From the NCBI GenBank assembly GCA_036583965.1, contig JAZBQD010000001.1:27686597-27750596 (forward strand): a DNA stretch of 64,000 nt, written 5' to 3'. Shown piece after piece: positions 25,701 through 38,026 of this stretch. The DNA comes from Prunella strophiata. Taxonomy: Eukaryota; Chordata; Aves; Passeriformes; Prunellidae. A model generated the notes under the pieces. It searched no databases. It saw nothing but the letters and a program-made list of their open reading frames with translations, and was not told the origin of the DNA. Position 1 is the first letter of the stretch; every line of letters begins with the position of its first letter. The position numbers and the translations under genes were made by a program.

Positions 25701-28700
25701 AAGTAAATTTGTGTCTTGCTCTCTGGCTTTAATTTTAAAGGCATAATTCCACACGCAAGCCGAAGAACCAAATGCTATTAAAATATTTATTTTTACAGAA
25801 GGTGCTGTCTGCTTGTCTCCTAAGTAGAAGGGTGATGAGAAAGTGAATTCACTGACATTTCAGAACTCAGGCCTTTTGCAGTGACAGGGACACACTACTT
25901 AAGGAGGATTTTATGCCTGCTCCAATTTTACTGTGATCTGAAACATTTTAAATTGGCTGCGTCTGCCAAATCCTGAGAAAGATTTAATTGTGAATGTCCA
26001 GAAAAAAAACAGAATGTGACCTACTTGACTCCATGCCTGTCAAAACTAACCCTCATTACACATATATGATGAGTTATGAACTCTTGTCAAATCCTGGAAG
26101 AGTATTGCAGCAGGAGGCTCCCTATCTTATATGAAGATTTTATTCTAGTATAAATATATATATAACATATATTTTTAAAGCCAATACAAGGGGATGGAAC
26201 CAGTTACTCAAAGATCTCCTATTATACCTAGAACAAATGGGAAAGAAATTGATCTGGCTTTCCTCCTTCAACTTTGGTCCATCAGGAGGTTTCCTGACTC
26301 CAGCACTAGGAGTTCTAGATGATCATCCAGTGGAGCCCCCAAATTTACAAGCTGGGCTTAACAACTGTCAGAGCTGAGTTGATATGCACTCACTTGCTTC
26401 AGGGTTTGCAGCTTGCCTCAACACTGTGCTCACTGGCTTCAGATCTCTGAGCACAAAAAGAACACTTCCACGTCTGCTTGCAGCAGGAATATGCAAAGTG
26501 AAAGATTTCACTCACATCTGTGTGAATAACAGTATTTAGACTATAGTCTCATTCTCAGATTCTGTACTCTAGGTTCAAAAGGAAAGAAATTAGTTATTCT
26601 GAACCTCTGAGAGAGTCAGTTTTTCAAAGCACTTCCCTTTAGAACAGTTTTAATGAGGTTTTAATTGCACTTTTCTTCCTTAGGCAGCACATACCTTTTC
26701 ACAAACTGTTTGTGTAGCATTAAATATATCCTCCCAGCAAGCAAATATTTGGTACCTAACATTTTGCATGAAATTTAGTGTTTGACTTCCATCATTTTCT
26801 TATTGCTATGGTGGTCTTCCACTGGAATTCAGCCCATCATGTAGCAAAAAATCTTTCCCATTATGTCTCCAGCCCACATACAACTGCCTTGTTCTGAAGG
26901 TTGTGGAAACACTGTGCTCATGGCAAGGTGAGAAAAATTTCAAAAATATTTTGAGAAAAACTTCTTCTCACACACATTTGTGGCCCTATTTTACTCAGAT
27001 CAGATTATTTCTGGAAGTCAAATCTAGACAGTTTTTATTCAAAGACTTCTGAATTTTTTCCTTTCAAAAACATCTATATTTTGAGACCTTGTACTGCATG
27101 TCACTGAAAGCATATTTGCTGGTAAGGAACCATATGTAACAGATGCATTTTACAAGATTATTTTCCTTGTTATTCTTTTAGCAAAAATTTTAGAGATTCA
27201 TTTATCTCCTGGAAAACTTTTTTTTTTTCCTTCATGAGTTATATTTTACAAGTTTCCTAATACTTCACACATGTTTGACTGGCCAGCAGCTTGCAACCAG
27301 ATACCTGGATTTGCCCTTGGGAGTCATTTATTCAAGGATGACTCAGTTCAGGCTGCTCACTTACAGATGTTAATGTAAGATGAGCTGTGTTACATTAATG
27401 GGTAAACAGCTACCTAAATAGCAGTCAGAAAACCTCAGCAGGTAAGTCAAAAGTACAGAGTAAAATTCCAGCCATAAAATCTACAGAAACAAGATGACTC
27501 TGCAGTAACATGGGGCTGAACACCCAGCGCTGTGGTTAAACGAGCTTGCACTCCACAATCCAACACCAAAGCCTAACATTGTGCTCACACTTTCTGCCTT
27601 CAACATCACCACATTTTCTCTGATGGTATAAAATTTTCATACTATTTTTCCAATGACTTGGTTTTTTTTCTCTGCTCCTTGTAGAGATCTAACTCTTCTG
27701 CCAATCAAGCCAATGGGATTTCTACAGTTGACCTACATCAAAGAAATGCTGGCTTGAGGCCTATTGAGTTACAATTTCCACACAAGTAACACTAGAGAGG
27801 TGGTTTTTTCACTTCTCACATGATAAAGACCTTTTAAGGAATATGAATGAATGGATAAAGTAGCTAAACACAAGTCAGAGATCAAAAACCTGAAAAAGAT
27901 TATTAGGTAACATCCAAGCTTGTATTGTGAGCAATGCAGTTTCATAAACAATAATGACTCTTCTCCAGAAAATGAATGGTATCTGAACACATACTGAAGG
28001 ATTTTATAAATATTACATTGATGAAAGATGACTGAAAAACAACTTTGAGTGGCTTCATTTAAAACACTATTAAAATCACAGTCCTTTGTCCAGCAGGAGT
28101 TTCTAAAACCTTTAGTTCATTAGGCATGCAAAACCCCCAAAGATCCCTCTTGCATTAAACTGTATTTTGCTTGGTGCTGCTAGGACTGCTACAAGATAAA
28201 TGGCTTGTGAGGATATGGATTTGAAGTGTTACAAATTACTTTTTAACTGCATATCAGTGCCATTTTATTGATAATGAAGGATTTGCTGACTATTTACAAC
28301 TGACATTTTGAGAAGTTGTTCTGTAATCCAAAATGATCTCCTATTCTACAGCATTCATTTTTAAGCTAGGATCCACAGGGAAAAAAGTAGGCGTTTGGTA
28401 CAATATGACATTTTGATGTATTCTGAAGAATTTTTAAAGGACTTACCATCCAAAGTAGCAGAATAGATTAAAAAATACATAAGGACATTTTCATTAGAGA
28501 TTAGCTCTTCTCAAAAAGTTCACATGCTTTTACATGAAGCACAGGAGTTCAGACCCTCATCTGAAAGTGCTTCATGGAATTGAGGTCTTTGGGATGCTTC
28601 AAGGTGGTCTTTTGAGACTTCCCATTCTTTATATAGCTTCTTGTAACAGACATTTAACAAGTTGTAAAAGGAAGATAAAGGCAAACTTGTGTGGAGTTTC

Positions 28701-29367
28701 AGGACTTTTGGATCAGGCAGGCACTCACAGAGCATCCTTTTAGCACTCAGATCAAAACTAGTAAAACCAGGAACTTTATGAGGCCCTAAAGGGAGAGACT
28801 GGAAGTAGAGGCACTGAACTATTCTTAAACTTCAAGAGAGTTCTGTTATGGTTACCTATAAAACCAGAATGAATTCAGTTTGCCTGAAATGGTCTTGTTT
28901 TCTTTAACTAAATGGTTTGTGCAAGGTTTTCTTCTCTTCTATTTCTACAATAACTGTTCTGGCACCTTTGCCAAAGGAATGTGTTATGCACAGTTTAATG
29001 GTGCACTGAAGTGACAACTTACTGGCAAACACTAGATTGTAACAAACAAAAAAAGAAAAGGAGAAAAGAAAAGGCAGGAGGTGGGAATCAAGAAGGGGAG
29101 ATGTCTATGTTTCTGAAAGAAGCAAAGTGGCAGAAGATCCTGGATCTGTAAAACTGAGCAAGAAAAATGAAGTAAAAATACTGAAGAAATAGTGAGGCAG
29201 TTCACAGGCTGTTATCCTACAATTATTAGCTGTTTATTGTCCTAGAAATCATGATCCATTCTTCTTATAATGTTATAATTAATATAGATAAGGAACTCAT
29301 AATCTATGTCTAAATATATTGACAGGAGCTGCCAGAGATTTCTGTACCTCAACATAGCTCAATTTTA
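16789..29367. other. long gene-poor AT-rich stretch
   Basis: About 12.6 kb without a supportable exon or RNA gene on either strand. Visible small structures are a 9-bp inverted repeat around an 11-base spacer at 27370-27398 and short TA-rich patches at 26.15 kb. Open frames reach 122 codons but lack motifs, and their neighbours in other frames look just as open. The 23.7-24.0 kb part reads like slowly evolving noncoding DNA (AT-rich, homeobox-site-like), but this cannot be shown without alignment. Confidence 0.55.
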
Positions 29368-29389
29368 TTTTTTTTTTTTTTTTTTTTTT
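29368..29389. repeat. poly(T) run, 22 bases
   Basis: An uninterrupted run of 22 T. It may be a simple slippage tract or the minus-strand tail of an old retrocopy. No flanking target-site duplication was recognised. Confidence 0.9.
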
Positions 29390-30241
29390 GTGACTATATT
29401 GAATCACAATTTTTCCAGCATGTTAAACATACATTGTACATACACGGTTATGTAGAATATTTGAGACTTCTCAGTTTGTCCATTTCTATTGTGGTAGCAA
29501 AATGTGAATTTTGGAACCTAGCTCTGGACAGGCAACTAAGCCCTTTGGTTTTGGGTTGTTTCTTTTTTAACATAGTGTTGTGTATATAAAGTGCATAGTA
29601 CTTTAGAAAGAGAAAGAATACAGGGAAACCAATAACCAAGTTGTTGATTTCCACCACAAATTCCCTGCCTGAAAGGAAAGCTCTCCATAAAGGAAGTTAA
29701 TAACCCTGGTCTGCCTGCCTTCCTGAGACAGGACATCACTCAGATGCTGATACAAATTCAGTTGTCTATACATGTATCTATTGCAATATTTATTCATTTT
29801 CCTGCTGTCAGCAGTGACAAATTGTTTCCTTGCATTCTTTGGTTAGAAATGGGCTGCTTTTCCTTTTTCTTGTATGCCTCCCAACACCTCAGTCATGTCC
29901 ATAGCTGTTACAAAACTCAAAGCCAAGGCATTTTATTAGACATGCAGCAACAACAATCACTGTAAAATATCAAGCTTAAAGAAGAAATTTCATGAAGCCT
30001 TCAACAAATCCTCTCATATCCCATCACAGTTTTTTTAAATGAAACAAAACCAAAACCAATGATAACACCCTCAACAAAACAACAAAATCAACAACTCTCC
30101 TATTCTTCTGTGACTATATACATAAAGAATTTAATTATGCAAAAATAAAAGATGGGCCGAGAATTTCCATTTTCAGTGGAACTCTTTGCCCATATTCACA
30201 CATAACAAAGTCCAGAATCTAAACTGTAGTTTAAAACTAAA

Positions 30242-30246
<5 letters not shown>
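29390..30246. other. noncoding between two homopolymer runs
   Basis: Roughly 860 bp bounded by the T run on the left and an A run on the right. Overlapping minus-strand frames at 29448-29797 have no recognised similarity. No gene is supported. Confidence 0.5.

Positions 30247-30279
<33 letters not shown>
30247..30279. repeat. poly(A) run, 33 bases
   Basis: An uninterrupted run of 33 A, followed by GGGG. It is the longest homopolymer in the window. Bird CR1 elements do not end in long poly(A), so a plain slippage tract or a processed insertion would both fit. No body of a retrocopy was recognised to its left. Confidence 0.9.
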
Positions 30280-30282
<3 letters not shown>

Positions 30283-31945
30283 GTGTACAGCAAAGCCCTC
30301 ATTGAACAATGAGCTCCAGGAATGACAGCCTGAAAGACATTCATAAAAATAAAAGGGCAGATCTGTTAGTTGGACCAATAAATTAGTCAGCTATGGTCCT
30401 CCAGAGGGTGCAGTGAGAAGGAAAAAAATGAAAGTCCAGATGTTGAAAAGATTAAAGAACATTAAGTTAATTCCACAAAAATCCAGGAGACACCATCCTG
30501 AAATTTTAGTACTGAACATGACTTCCAAAGGCCCCTAAAGCCCCAAATTAATCTAAGATAACACAATTCATCCACACTGAGTCAAAAGCATCTTCTTTTC
30601 TTTTGCATCACAAAGGAATTCTTTACCTGAGTTTTGTGCTGTGTAGAATGAGGGCAGGAGAGTCTTCACCTTTTATTTGCTGCTTCTCATCAAATACAAT
30701 TACAGTGCCATAAGCCCACATTTTATTTTCTCTATTGGACTCATTGGTTTGTTAAAAATTAAACTACCATGAAAAACACTCACAAAATATTAAATAAGCA
30801 TAAGCATTTCACTTGAACCACTTGAGAAAGCATTAACTTTGTTTAGATGCTCTCTATCTGGTTCTGTAGTAAAAGGATGCAGAGATTACTTTAGACAAAG
30901 AAATCAAAACAGAATAATTGTGAAAACCAGGCAACATTGCATTCTTGATAACCATTTACACTCCTTTTTATGCAAAAAGGAGTTATTGCATTACATTTCT
31001 GAGCATTATTTCAGTATGTGTTAAATAGTTTTGAAAGTTTATAGACTGTATCAAAGTACATCAAATGAACCAGAACATAGCTGTTTGCCACTCTACTCTC
31101 TAGCACAATCCTATTTTGGACATTTCTTAATTGGACATTTCTAAGTCTTCAGACAGTTTCCCCTCTCCTTTTATCTGAAATTGTGTTTAGTGCTGTCTGG
31201 AGCAAGGTGGTAGTAATAATATTTAAATTTGCAATTTTAGAGAATGATACACTTTAATTCATCCAATACAAACAGTTCCATTAAGGGAAGTATAAGCTGC
31301 CCTGATAATGTGTGCCCCAGCTGTGACTGTGAACAAGGCAGGTTTATTTTCTTTTGCATTCAAGGCTTGACCCAAGACCCATTGGAATAATTGGAAAACA
31401 TTCACATTTTTGTAAACATCCTTGATAATTAACTAATATGTGATTTGTGTTCAGTGGTTCATGGAGATCCAAACACGTTGGAAAACTTTTTCTTTAGATT
31501 TGTTCTACCTCAGACTCAAACTTTGGACTTGGTTAACTAATCAGGGCAGTGAACACTGACCTCCTCAGCAATCACTGTGGGTGATTTGCCTGTTTCAGCA
31601 ATCAGCTGGTACCTTTCCTACATTCCACGACTGTTCCACTGGCAATTCAGGGAAGCTAAGCCAAACTAGAACGAAATTGGATCTTACCTATTGGTCTGCC
31701 TCCATCATGTAAGTGTTACTGGAGAAGAGGGTTGTCTTTGGGGACAAAAGGGCAGCTTCCTTCCCTGGAGATTCCCATTTCTCTTGTCCAGCCACAAGGA
31801 GCACCAAGTCCTCTCCAGCAGGTGCAGAGTCCTTAAACCAGGACAAAACCCAGGAAAGTTTGGCATTTCCTGCCAGTTTCATCCTGTCGATCTGTAAATT
31901 GTCTGCTCTGTTCAACCTGAGAGGAATCAACCCACGGGGCACGAT
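30280..31945. other. noncoding, nothing recognised
   Basis: No supportable exon. G+C content rises from about 31.7 kb toward the CpG island. A consensus-like donor string (GTAAGTG) at about 31709 has no convincing exon in front of it. Confidence 0.5.
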
Positions 31946-32057
31946 TTTATCATGTCTGTATTTCGGGAACTGTATTTATCATGTCTGTATTTCGGGAACT
32001 GTATTTATCATGTCTGTATTTCGGGAACTGTATTTATCATGTCTGTATTTCGGGAGC
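31946..32057. repeat. 29-bp tandem repeat, nearly four copies
   Basis: The unit contains ATCATGTCTGTATTTCGGGA and repeats with starts of ATCATG at 31949, 31978, 32007 and 32036, an exact 29-bp period. Three copies are essentially identical; the last diverges after TTTCGGGA. Each copy has one CpG. It sits immediately on the left shoulder of the CpG island. Because 29 is not a multiple of three, each copy is read in a different frame, which argues against coding. Confidence 0.95.
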
Positions 32058-32059
32058 TG

Positions 32060-32420
32060 GTTTGGGTAGGGCTCGGCAAACAGGAGGCTTTGGGCTGAGG
32101 AAAACTGCTCGGAAAGGTTCCTGGAGCAAAGCTGCGAGGCTGGGCCCTCAGCCCCGAGCCCTCCCTGCGGAGCGCGGCCGTGCGGCTCCGCTCCATCCCG
32201 CATCCTCCTCCTCCGGCATCTGCGGCTCAGCCACGGGATGCGACCGAGCCCTCACGGGTGGTGGGACGGGTGGGGCTGGCAGGGCCCGCAGGGTCCCGGA
32301 GAGCTCCCGGAATGCTGCAGACTGGGCCGGCCGAGGGAGGCCCGCAGCCCCTCACCGGGCCCGGGCGGAGCGCCCGCACCGCTGACACACAGCAAAGCCA
32401 GGCAAGGAAACCTGACCGGG
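32060..32420. promoter_or_regulatory. CpG island, probable promoter
   Basis: About 30 CpG dinucleotides in some 350 bp with very high G+C, in a region that is otherwise AT-rich and CpG-depleted. GC-box-like strings such as GGGACGGGTGGGGC and CCCGGGCGGAGCGCCC occur. In vertebrates such islands usually mark transcription starts, but the direction cannot be read from sequence. Open frames across it (100-134 codons on plus) are expected in GC-rich DNA and show no domain. It could serve the candidate plus-strand gene ending at 38026, a noncoding transcript, or an unannotated minus-strand transcript. Confidence 0.7.
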
Positions 32421-35400
32421 TCAAGCTGGCTCAAATCCATTCAGTGTATTTTACCCCAGGAAAAGCGGGATGTGCTGTTTGAGTGGTACTCGTCCTCGAA
32501 TATTCTCTGCAGGGTGCTGCCCATCCCTGCTCACAGACCCGGCTCCGGGGCAGCTTTGCCTTGGAGTGGATGGGCTGGACCAATCTGACAACAATACAGC
32601 TCCCACTGCAGTTTTCAAGAAGGGAACTCAATTTGTGACCTTGTACTTCCCTGTGCCTGGTTAATTACTGCATTACCCTGGAGATTTTTAAACCATTTCA
32701 GATTCTCCCTGAATCACCAGATCCAGCAGTTAAATGCATTCCCTACCACACTGCTGTAGCATTTATAAGGATCTGGGTATCAGCTTCAAACCCCACATTT
32801 TCCTACTGTCTCTAACAGCACAATAAAACCAAGTTCATTAATGCCTTCAATCTTTATTACAGTTGATTAAAAGATGCCACCATTCTGCAGAAACAAAGTT
32901 ATCAAAGAAAAAAAAATCTGAAAAACTGTTATCTGTCGAGCCTTTGAGAACTTCACTTGATATTAAAACAGGTAAAGGAACATAATCCAGTCTCAAGAAG
33001 GCTCTCTATTCCATTAAAATTTCATTGATTTGCTGCTGATAGAAAATGAACCACAAGAGACATTGATGAAAAAGCTTTATAAAGTAATATGACAAGTGAT
33101 CAGTCAATTACTGAAGTGTAACTTGAATTGAACTTTAGCACTGTGGGCATGTGCAGACCCAGGATTACAAACAGTATTAGCCAGCAGCCAGATTTCCTCC
33201 TTCACTGTTTTGAATTTGCTTCATTATTAATAGGTCTGGGGGAGGAAGAGAGATTAAAAAAAAAAGAACCCCGATGTCTCTTAATTTATCACCTTTATCT
33301 GTGGCCCAAAGTAAAAGCATCCAAGACTTCTCAAAGTACCTTGACTGTCTCCTTGGAAGATTGAGTATTTTTAGCCCACTGGATGTGAGCTGCTCCCGAG
33401 AACAGATGGGTCAGCACCCCAAGCACTTCATGTCTGTGTGTGCACTGCTGTAGAACAGAATGAATAAAAAATGGCCAGGCTGTGAAATCCTTATTCCTCA
33501 CTTCCATCTCATTGACTTCAACAAACTGTGTACATGTCTCCTCACCAACAGGAAACAATGTCTGCCTGTTTCACAATGCCTCCTTGTTTTCCCCATTACA
33601 AACTGATTCTCATCTGGGGTGGGGAAGGGGAAGTGTTTTGGTTTTTTCCTTTCATGGTAATATTTTAAGGATTTCACAAGTTTTCTCACTCTCTCCTGAT
33701 CCTGCCTTCTCAAATAATCAGTGGTCTTTGGCAGAGGAGCTGATACAACACTGACCTGGAACTCTGAAGTGCCTGTTTCTAGTCCAGCCCAAGGAGAACT
33801 GGAATCCAAGCTCCTCATTTTTCCTACACCACAACAGCTGTTCTGTGGTGTGGTTCACCTTTTCAAGGAGCTGGTACATTGCAAGTGTTTCCATTGGGTA
33901 TTTGAATGTGTAGTCTGAACTTTGTATTTCTTAATCAGCAAACCTTCATCCAGAAGGAGATTTCTATTGTGATTGATCACAATGACAACTTGGAAAATTA
34001 GTTTTTTTTTTCCTACAGAAGTTCATGAATAGGCATTAGTCTTTTATAATCCATTGATAGAATTAGCTTTTTTTTCAGAGAAACTGGAATAGTAGGTCTA
34101 ATTTCCTTTATGTTATTTATTATTCCATTTTAATTAATTACTTTTTAATGCTCAGACTTTTTAGTAGTGTATAAATGTAAGTCATACTCTAAGGATCCAA
34201 GCATGTAACACAATATATTCAAAATTGTGGACAAGATGCATGCATTTTTTTTTTTTAAACTCACTTTCCCAGCTTGATTTTTTTTTCTGGAGAAAATTAT
34301 CTGGGGTCTTATTCAAACCTTCACAAATTTATTTCAGTCATCAAATCAGATATTTAATGGACTTGACATTTTGAGTAACTGCTCCCTGGGTATTTTCATT
34401 CTCCCTTAGAAGGAAACTAGTATTAAGGGAGAGAATGGATACCTAATGAAATGTCAAAAACATTGAATATCTGCATTGAATTTGGAGCATAATGTAGCAC
34501 ATTTTCTTTTAGAGATTAATAAAAATATAAAATTTTTCTGTGTTAAATTTGAGCACATTTTTCATATTTTCTGCAATTAAAAATGCCCTTAGATAATTTT
34601 ATTCTTTTTTATTTTTTGCTCTAAGGAATTGAAACAATTTTATGAAGCTTGGCATTTTGAAAACAGAATGTTTCTCCATTAAATAGTGTCAATGGAAGAT
34701 TTTAGAGTAGCTCCGGGGAAAGTGAAAAGTGATTTTAACAGGCAGCCCTGATAAAAAAATTTCATATTTATCAATTAAGGATTGCCACATGAACTCCAGC
34801 AAATATTGTGGGAGCTCAGCATTGGAATTCAGGGAATTTTTTTTGTCCCACAGAATGGTTTGCTTGCCTACATCTGTCTCTACTGTTTTCTTGTTTAAAA
34901 AAATCAGATAGATTCCAATATAGCATATAGACCACTGAAATTCAAAATGAATGAAGTAGCATTATGTGAGTACAGCACATACTAGGTAACAAAATATTGT
35001 CTAGAAGGCAGACCAGAACTTATGCATTGCTGTTGGAATTTTATTTTTTTCTGGGATTCCTTGAGAGAAAATTTCAACAGTAAAAATGATAATGAAAGCA
35101 TATACCTTAACACTTCTCCATTACATTGGATTTGAATGACTTCCTATAAACATATTTCACATTAGCATCTGGCTATCATGAGCAAAAAGACTTTAAGAAT
35201 CAAGAACAGACATAAGTGCAACAGGCAGGCAATGTTACTAATTACAGTGCAGTGTACACTGTGCAGCTCTCAGCAATGACTTGCTGTAGCCCATTATTAA
35301 GATTAAATTCCTGGATGAGAAGATATTTTCTTGTTTACAATGCTAACATTTCCTACAGGAGAGCAGAATAACCATGGATACCTTTATTCTTCACTGAGTT

Positions 35401-37307
35401 TTTAAGTGCTGTGAAAATTACACTAGCAAACTCATCATACTTTATGTGGCAAGCAGTGCGTGGTTTCTACATTTGTAAATCCTGATATGCATTATACATT
35501 TTACAATTTTCTGCCCCAAATAAACTACAAGAATACTTAGTAACTTTTGTCTAAGACAACTATGTCTGATTTTCCTTTCAGGCAGTCTGTGCTCTACCAG
35601 CTTGTGGAATAGAAGGTGCATTACACTCAGCCATGTCTTCACATGCATTGACCATTAATGACAGTAATCATGCCATTAAAATAATTAACTCCTATCAAAC
35701 AACAATTTGCAATTCCTGTCAGTCTACACATCCATACACAAAATATGTTTTTTCCACAGTATTCTGTATCATTCCTGGGGCACTGTAATATTTCTTACTG
35801 AACAATTTCTGGGCTTTTTTCTTACCCACTAGGAATTGCTTCCTGTTGCTCTTGTGTGAGGGAAAAGTAGTGACTACTCTACTTTGAATGCTGAGCAAGA
35901 AAACCAGTGCATCTCAGGAAGTACTTAATCCAATCTTTGCCTGCTGTTATGTGGAAATTTATATGGAATAAACCAGTCCTGCCTCCTCTCTTTTCTCTCC
36001 ATGGCTTGTGAGCTTGGGACCTTCTCCCACCCACAGTTCTCATTAAAATTGAGAACAGGGGAGAAATGGCAGCTAAACTTTAAAGGAGAAATTAACACTC
36101 CAAGTGTTTTCTTTGTACATACATCACAAGGACACAAACAGGACCAAACTAAATGTCCAGTCTCTTTTGAAGTTATTTCTCTTCCATAAGAAAAGTCACT
36201 CATTGTTGTATAGTAAAAATAGCATAAAATGTTACCTTCATTTAAAACTACTGGAAGAAATTCCAAGAGAGAAGAAACCAAATCCATTGAAGGCTCCAGC
36301 CTAGTAGAAAATTTGCATTAGCTACGGGCCATCATGTAAATATACAAGCTACAGGATTAATCACTAGCAGCAAACAAATATTTGAAGAGATGCTTTCACA
36401 CAGCACTTGCATGGCAAGAAATTAGCTATAAAAATCAATTATGCATCATTATCATCTGACAGTATGTATCCAGGAGATTCATCTCAGGAAACACAAAGCA
36501 AGCATCTGGTCAAGTGCAAACACCTCATTCTGCAATTGATAGCCTGGCCAGGGACACGCTTCACAATGGTGACTTACCCCATCCTCTTAGGAAAAGAAAA
36601 ATTAATCTTAAAGCAAAGCCACAATAAGACAGAGAAGAAAGCCAGTCCTGGAAAATCACTGAAAAATAAACTCTGACCTGTAAATTATGGAAAGAAATTT
36701 ATTCATAGAAAGAGAAAAGCTGCTCCCACTGTAAACCACCACAGTCTACCTGAGACAGGTTTGTGTTGTGGTAAATGGAAGAATTTAGACTGCAGTGAAA
36801 TGTGGTGTAACTCCATTAATGCCCAATATTCAGGTTTCTGGTGTTTCAAGGGAAGACTGAGCAGAAGTGGAATCCTAGTTCATACAAAACTAAAGTCATT
36901 GTAGTCAGTGTATTAATACTGCCCCACCTCAACCAAGAAATAGGTTTGTTTAATTTGATTCAAGGTAACTGAAATCTAGTAGAAATTCTCCCTCTGAATC
37001 TGTTTTTTGGAAATAGTTTCTATTCAGCCTGAAAATGAATCTCTGTCATAAAAACAATTTTTAGGTATCTCTTTCTTGAGGGAGGTGTTATTTTATTTAG
37101 CTTAGCATTTGTTAAGAATCATAGGGATTTAGCACTTATTAGAATAATCCAGTATATCTATTATAAAACTAATATACAAAAACCCACACTACATCATTAT
37201 TCCATTAATTACAAGAGTTAGACTGGAATCTACATTCTTTGAGTAGCCTTGGAAATCTCATCCATGATTGCTGTAAATTTCTTTGCTTGGTTTCTGTTCT
37301 TTTTTAG
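32421..37307. other. no secure gene between CpG island and candidate exons
   Basis: If the 37.3-38.0 kb exons are real, their upstream exons should lie here or in the CpG island, but none could be fixed. A weak candidate is 34912-34969, a 58-bp open stretch between an AG preceded by a T-rich tract and a GTGAGTA donor; its exit phase does not fit the 37308 exon directly. Short protein-like frames at 36001-36189 and 36460-36625 lack good donors. An octamer-like ATTTGCAT at about 36311 is the only regulatory-looking word noted. Confidence 0.4.
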
Positions 37308-37437
37308 AGAAGAGGGCAGTATTAAATTGGAGATGTCTGTGTACAATAACAGATTAAGACAAAATTCACAAGAGCAGATGGATCTGTGGCTCTATGAAGA
37401 AGCAAGAATAAATCCTCAAGAGATGCTTTTTTCAAAG
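37308..37437 (+). CDS. candidate internal coding exon of an unrecognised gene
   Basis: A 130-bp segment preceded by a long pyrimidine tract ending TTCTTTTTTAG and followed by AAAG|GTACCT, so both splice borders look good. It has one base completing a previous codon and then 43 open codons, beginning EEGSIKLEMSVY and ending INPQEMLFSK. The peptide is charged and probably helical, with Gln, Glu and Arg spread along it and a WLYEEA stretch in the middle. It exits in phase 0, matching the phase-0 entry of the candidate exon at 37790. I recognise no family. It could be a decoy exon; without the upstream exons or a homologue the call stays tentative. Confidence 0.35.
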
Positions 37438-37789
37438 GTACCTGCAAAAGAGCCTGGGACCTTGTGTGCCATATTTTATTGGTGTGAAACAGATATAAGA
37501 AAACTTAATTCCTTTTAAAGTTTAAAAGCTTACCTTACTGCTGAGGCATTTTTCTTTAGGAAACACAATTACCATAGCAGACCTCTCAGTGCATTCCTGG
37601 TGGTCTCATCAGCAAGAAATATTGACAGGGAAGTCTTATAAGGAAATTCTGTAACATGCCCCTCTTACAACTCACCAGTAGTTACCACTAGAAAAACAGG
37701 TCAGGAAGCAAGACTGGAAGGTCCCAGGGGGATGAGCAAAGCTACCCCTGGCAGCCAAGGAAATGGCAGCACCACAACCATTTTTTCAG

Positions 37790-38026
37790 CCAGTGATGAA
37801 CAGCTGCAGCCAGCACTACATGGAGAGGCAGATAGAGGGAAGCATTCAAGGCTGCAGCATAGACCAGCCCAGCTCTTACAGAATCAAGGGTGTCAAATCT
37901 ACCTCCAAGGCAGATTTAGCTCAAAGCGGAAATCTTCCAGAATTGCAGAGAGAAAAAGAGGTAGCAGTGCCTAGTCTTCCTCCCAGAGCAGCAAAAATCC
38001 AAAATGCTTTCAAAACAACAGGATAA
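37790..38026 (+). CDS. candidate terminal coding exon of an unrecognised gene
   Basis: Preceded by ACAACCATTTTTTCAG, this stretch opens in phase 0 with PVMNSCSQHYMERQ and runs 78 codons to a TAA stop at 38024-38026, ending SLPPRAAKIQNAFKTTG. It is more G+C-rich than its surroundings, and the peptide has balanced composition rather than the Lys/Ile/Asn bias of random AT-rich frames. Joined in phase to the exon at 37308 (intron about 350 bp), it would give a 121-residue C-terminal part with charged, low-hydrophobicity sequence and no membrane segment. A competing frame of 80 codons overlaps it at 37732-37974. A possible AATAAA lies at 38742-38747. Function unknown. Confidence 0.35.
   Translation, partial: PVMNSCSQHYMERQIEGSIQGCSIDQPSSYRIKGVKSTSKADLAQSGNLPELQREKEVAVPSLPPRAAKIQNAFKTTG

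Noticed and set aside
27370..27398. 9-bp inverted repeat as a microRNA or terminator
   Set aside because: The stem is too short for a microRNA precursor and the genome is eukaryotic, so a bacterial-type terminator is irrelevant.
32180..32588. Pro/Gly/Arg-rich frames across the CpG island as proteins
   Set aside because: Several overlapping frames on both strands are open simply because the DNA is GC-rich; none shows a domain or a credible donor.
36001..36189. 62-codon protein-like frame starting MACELGTFSH as an exon
   Set aside because: It ends in its own stop and lacks a donor; many random frames in this region look similarly protein-like.
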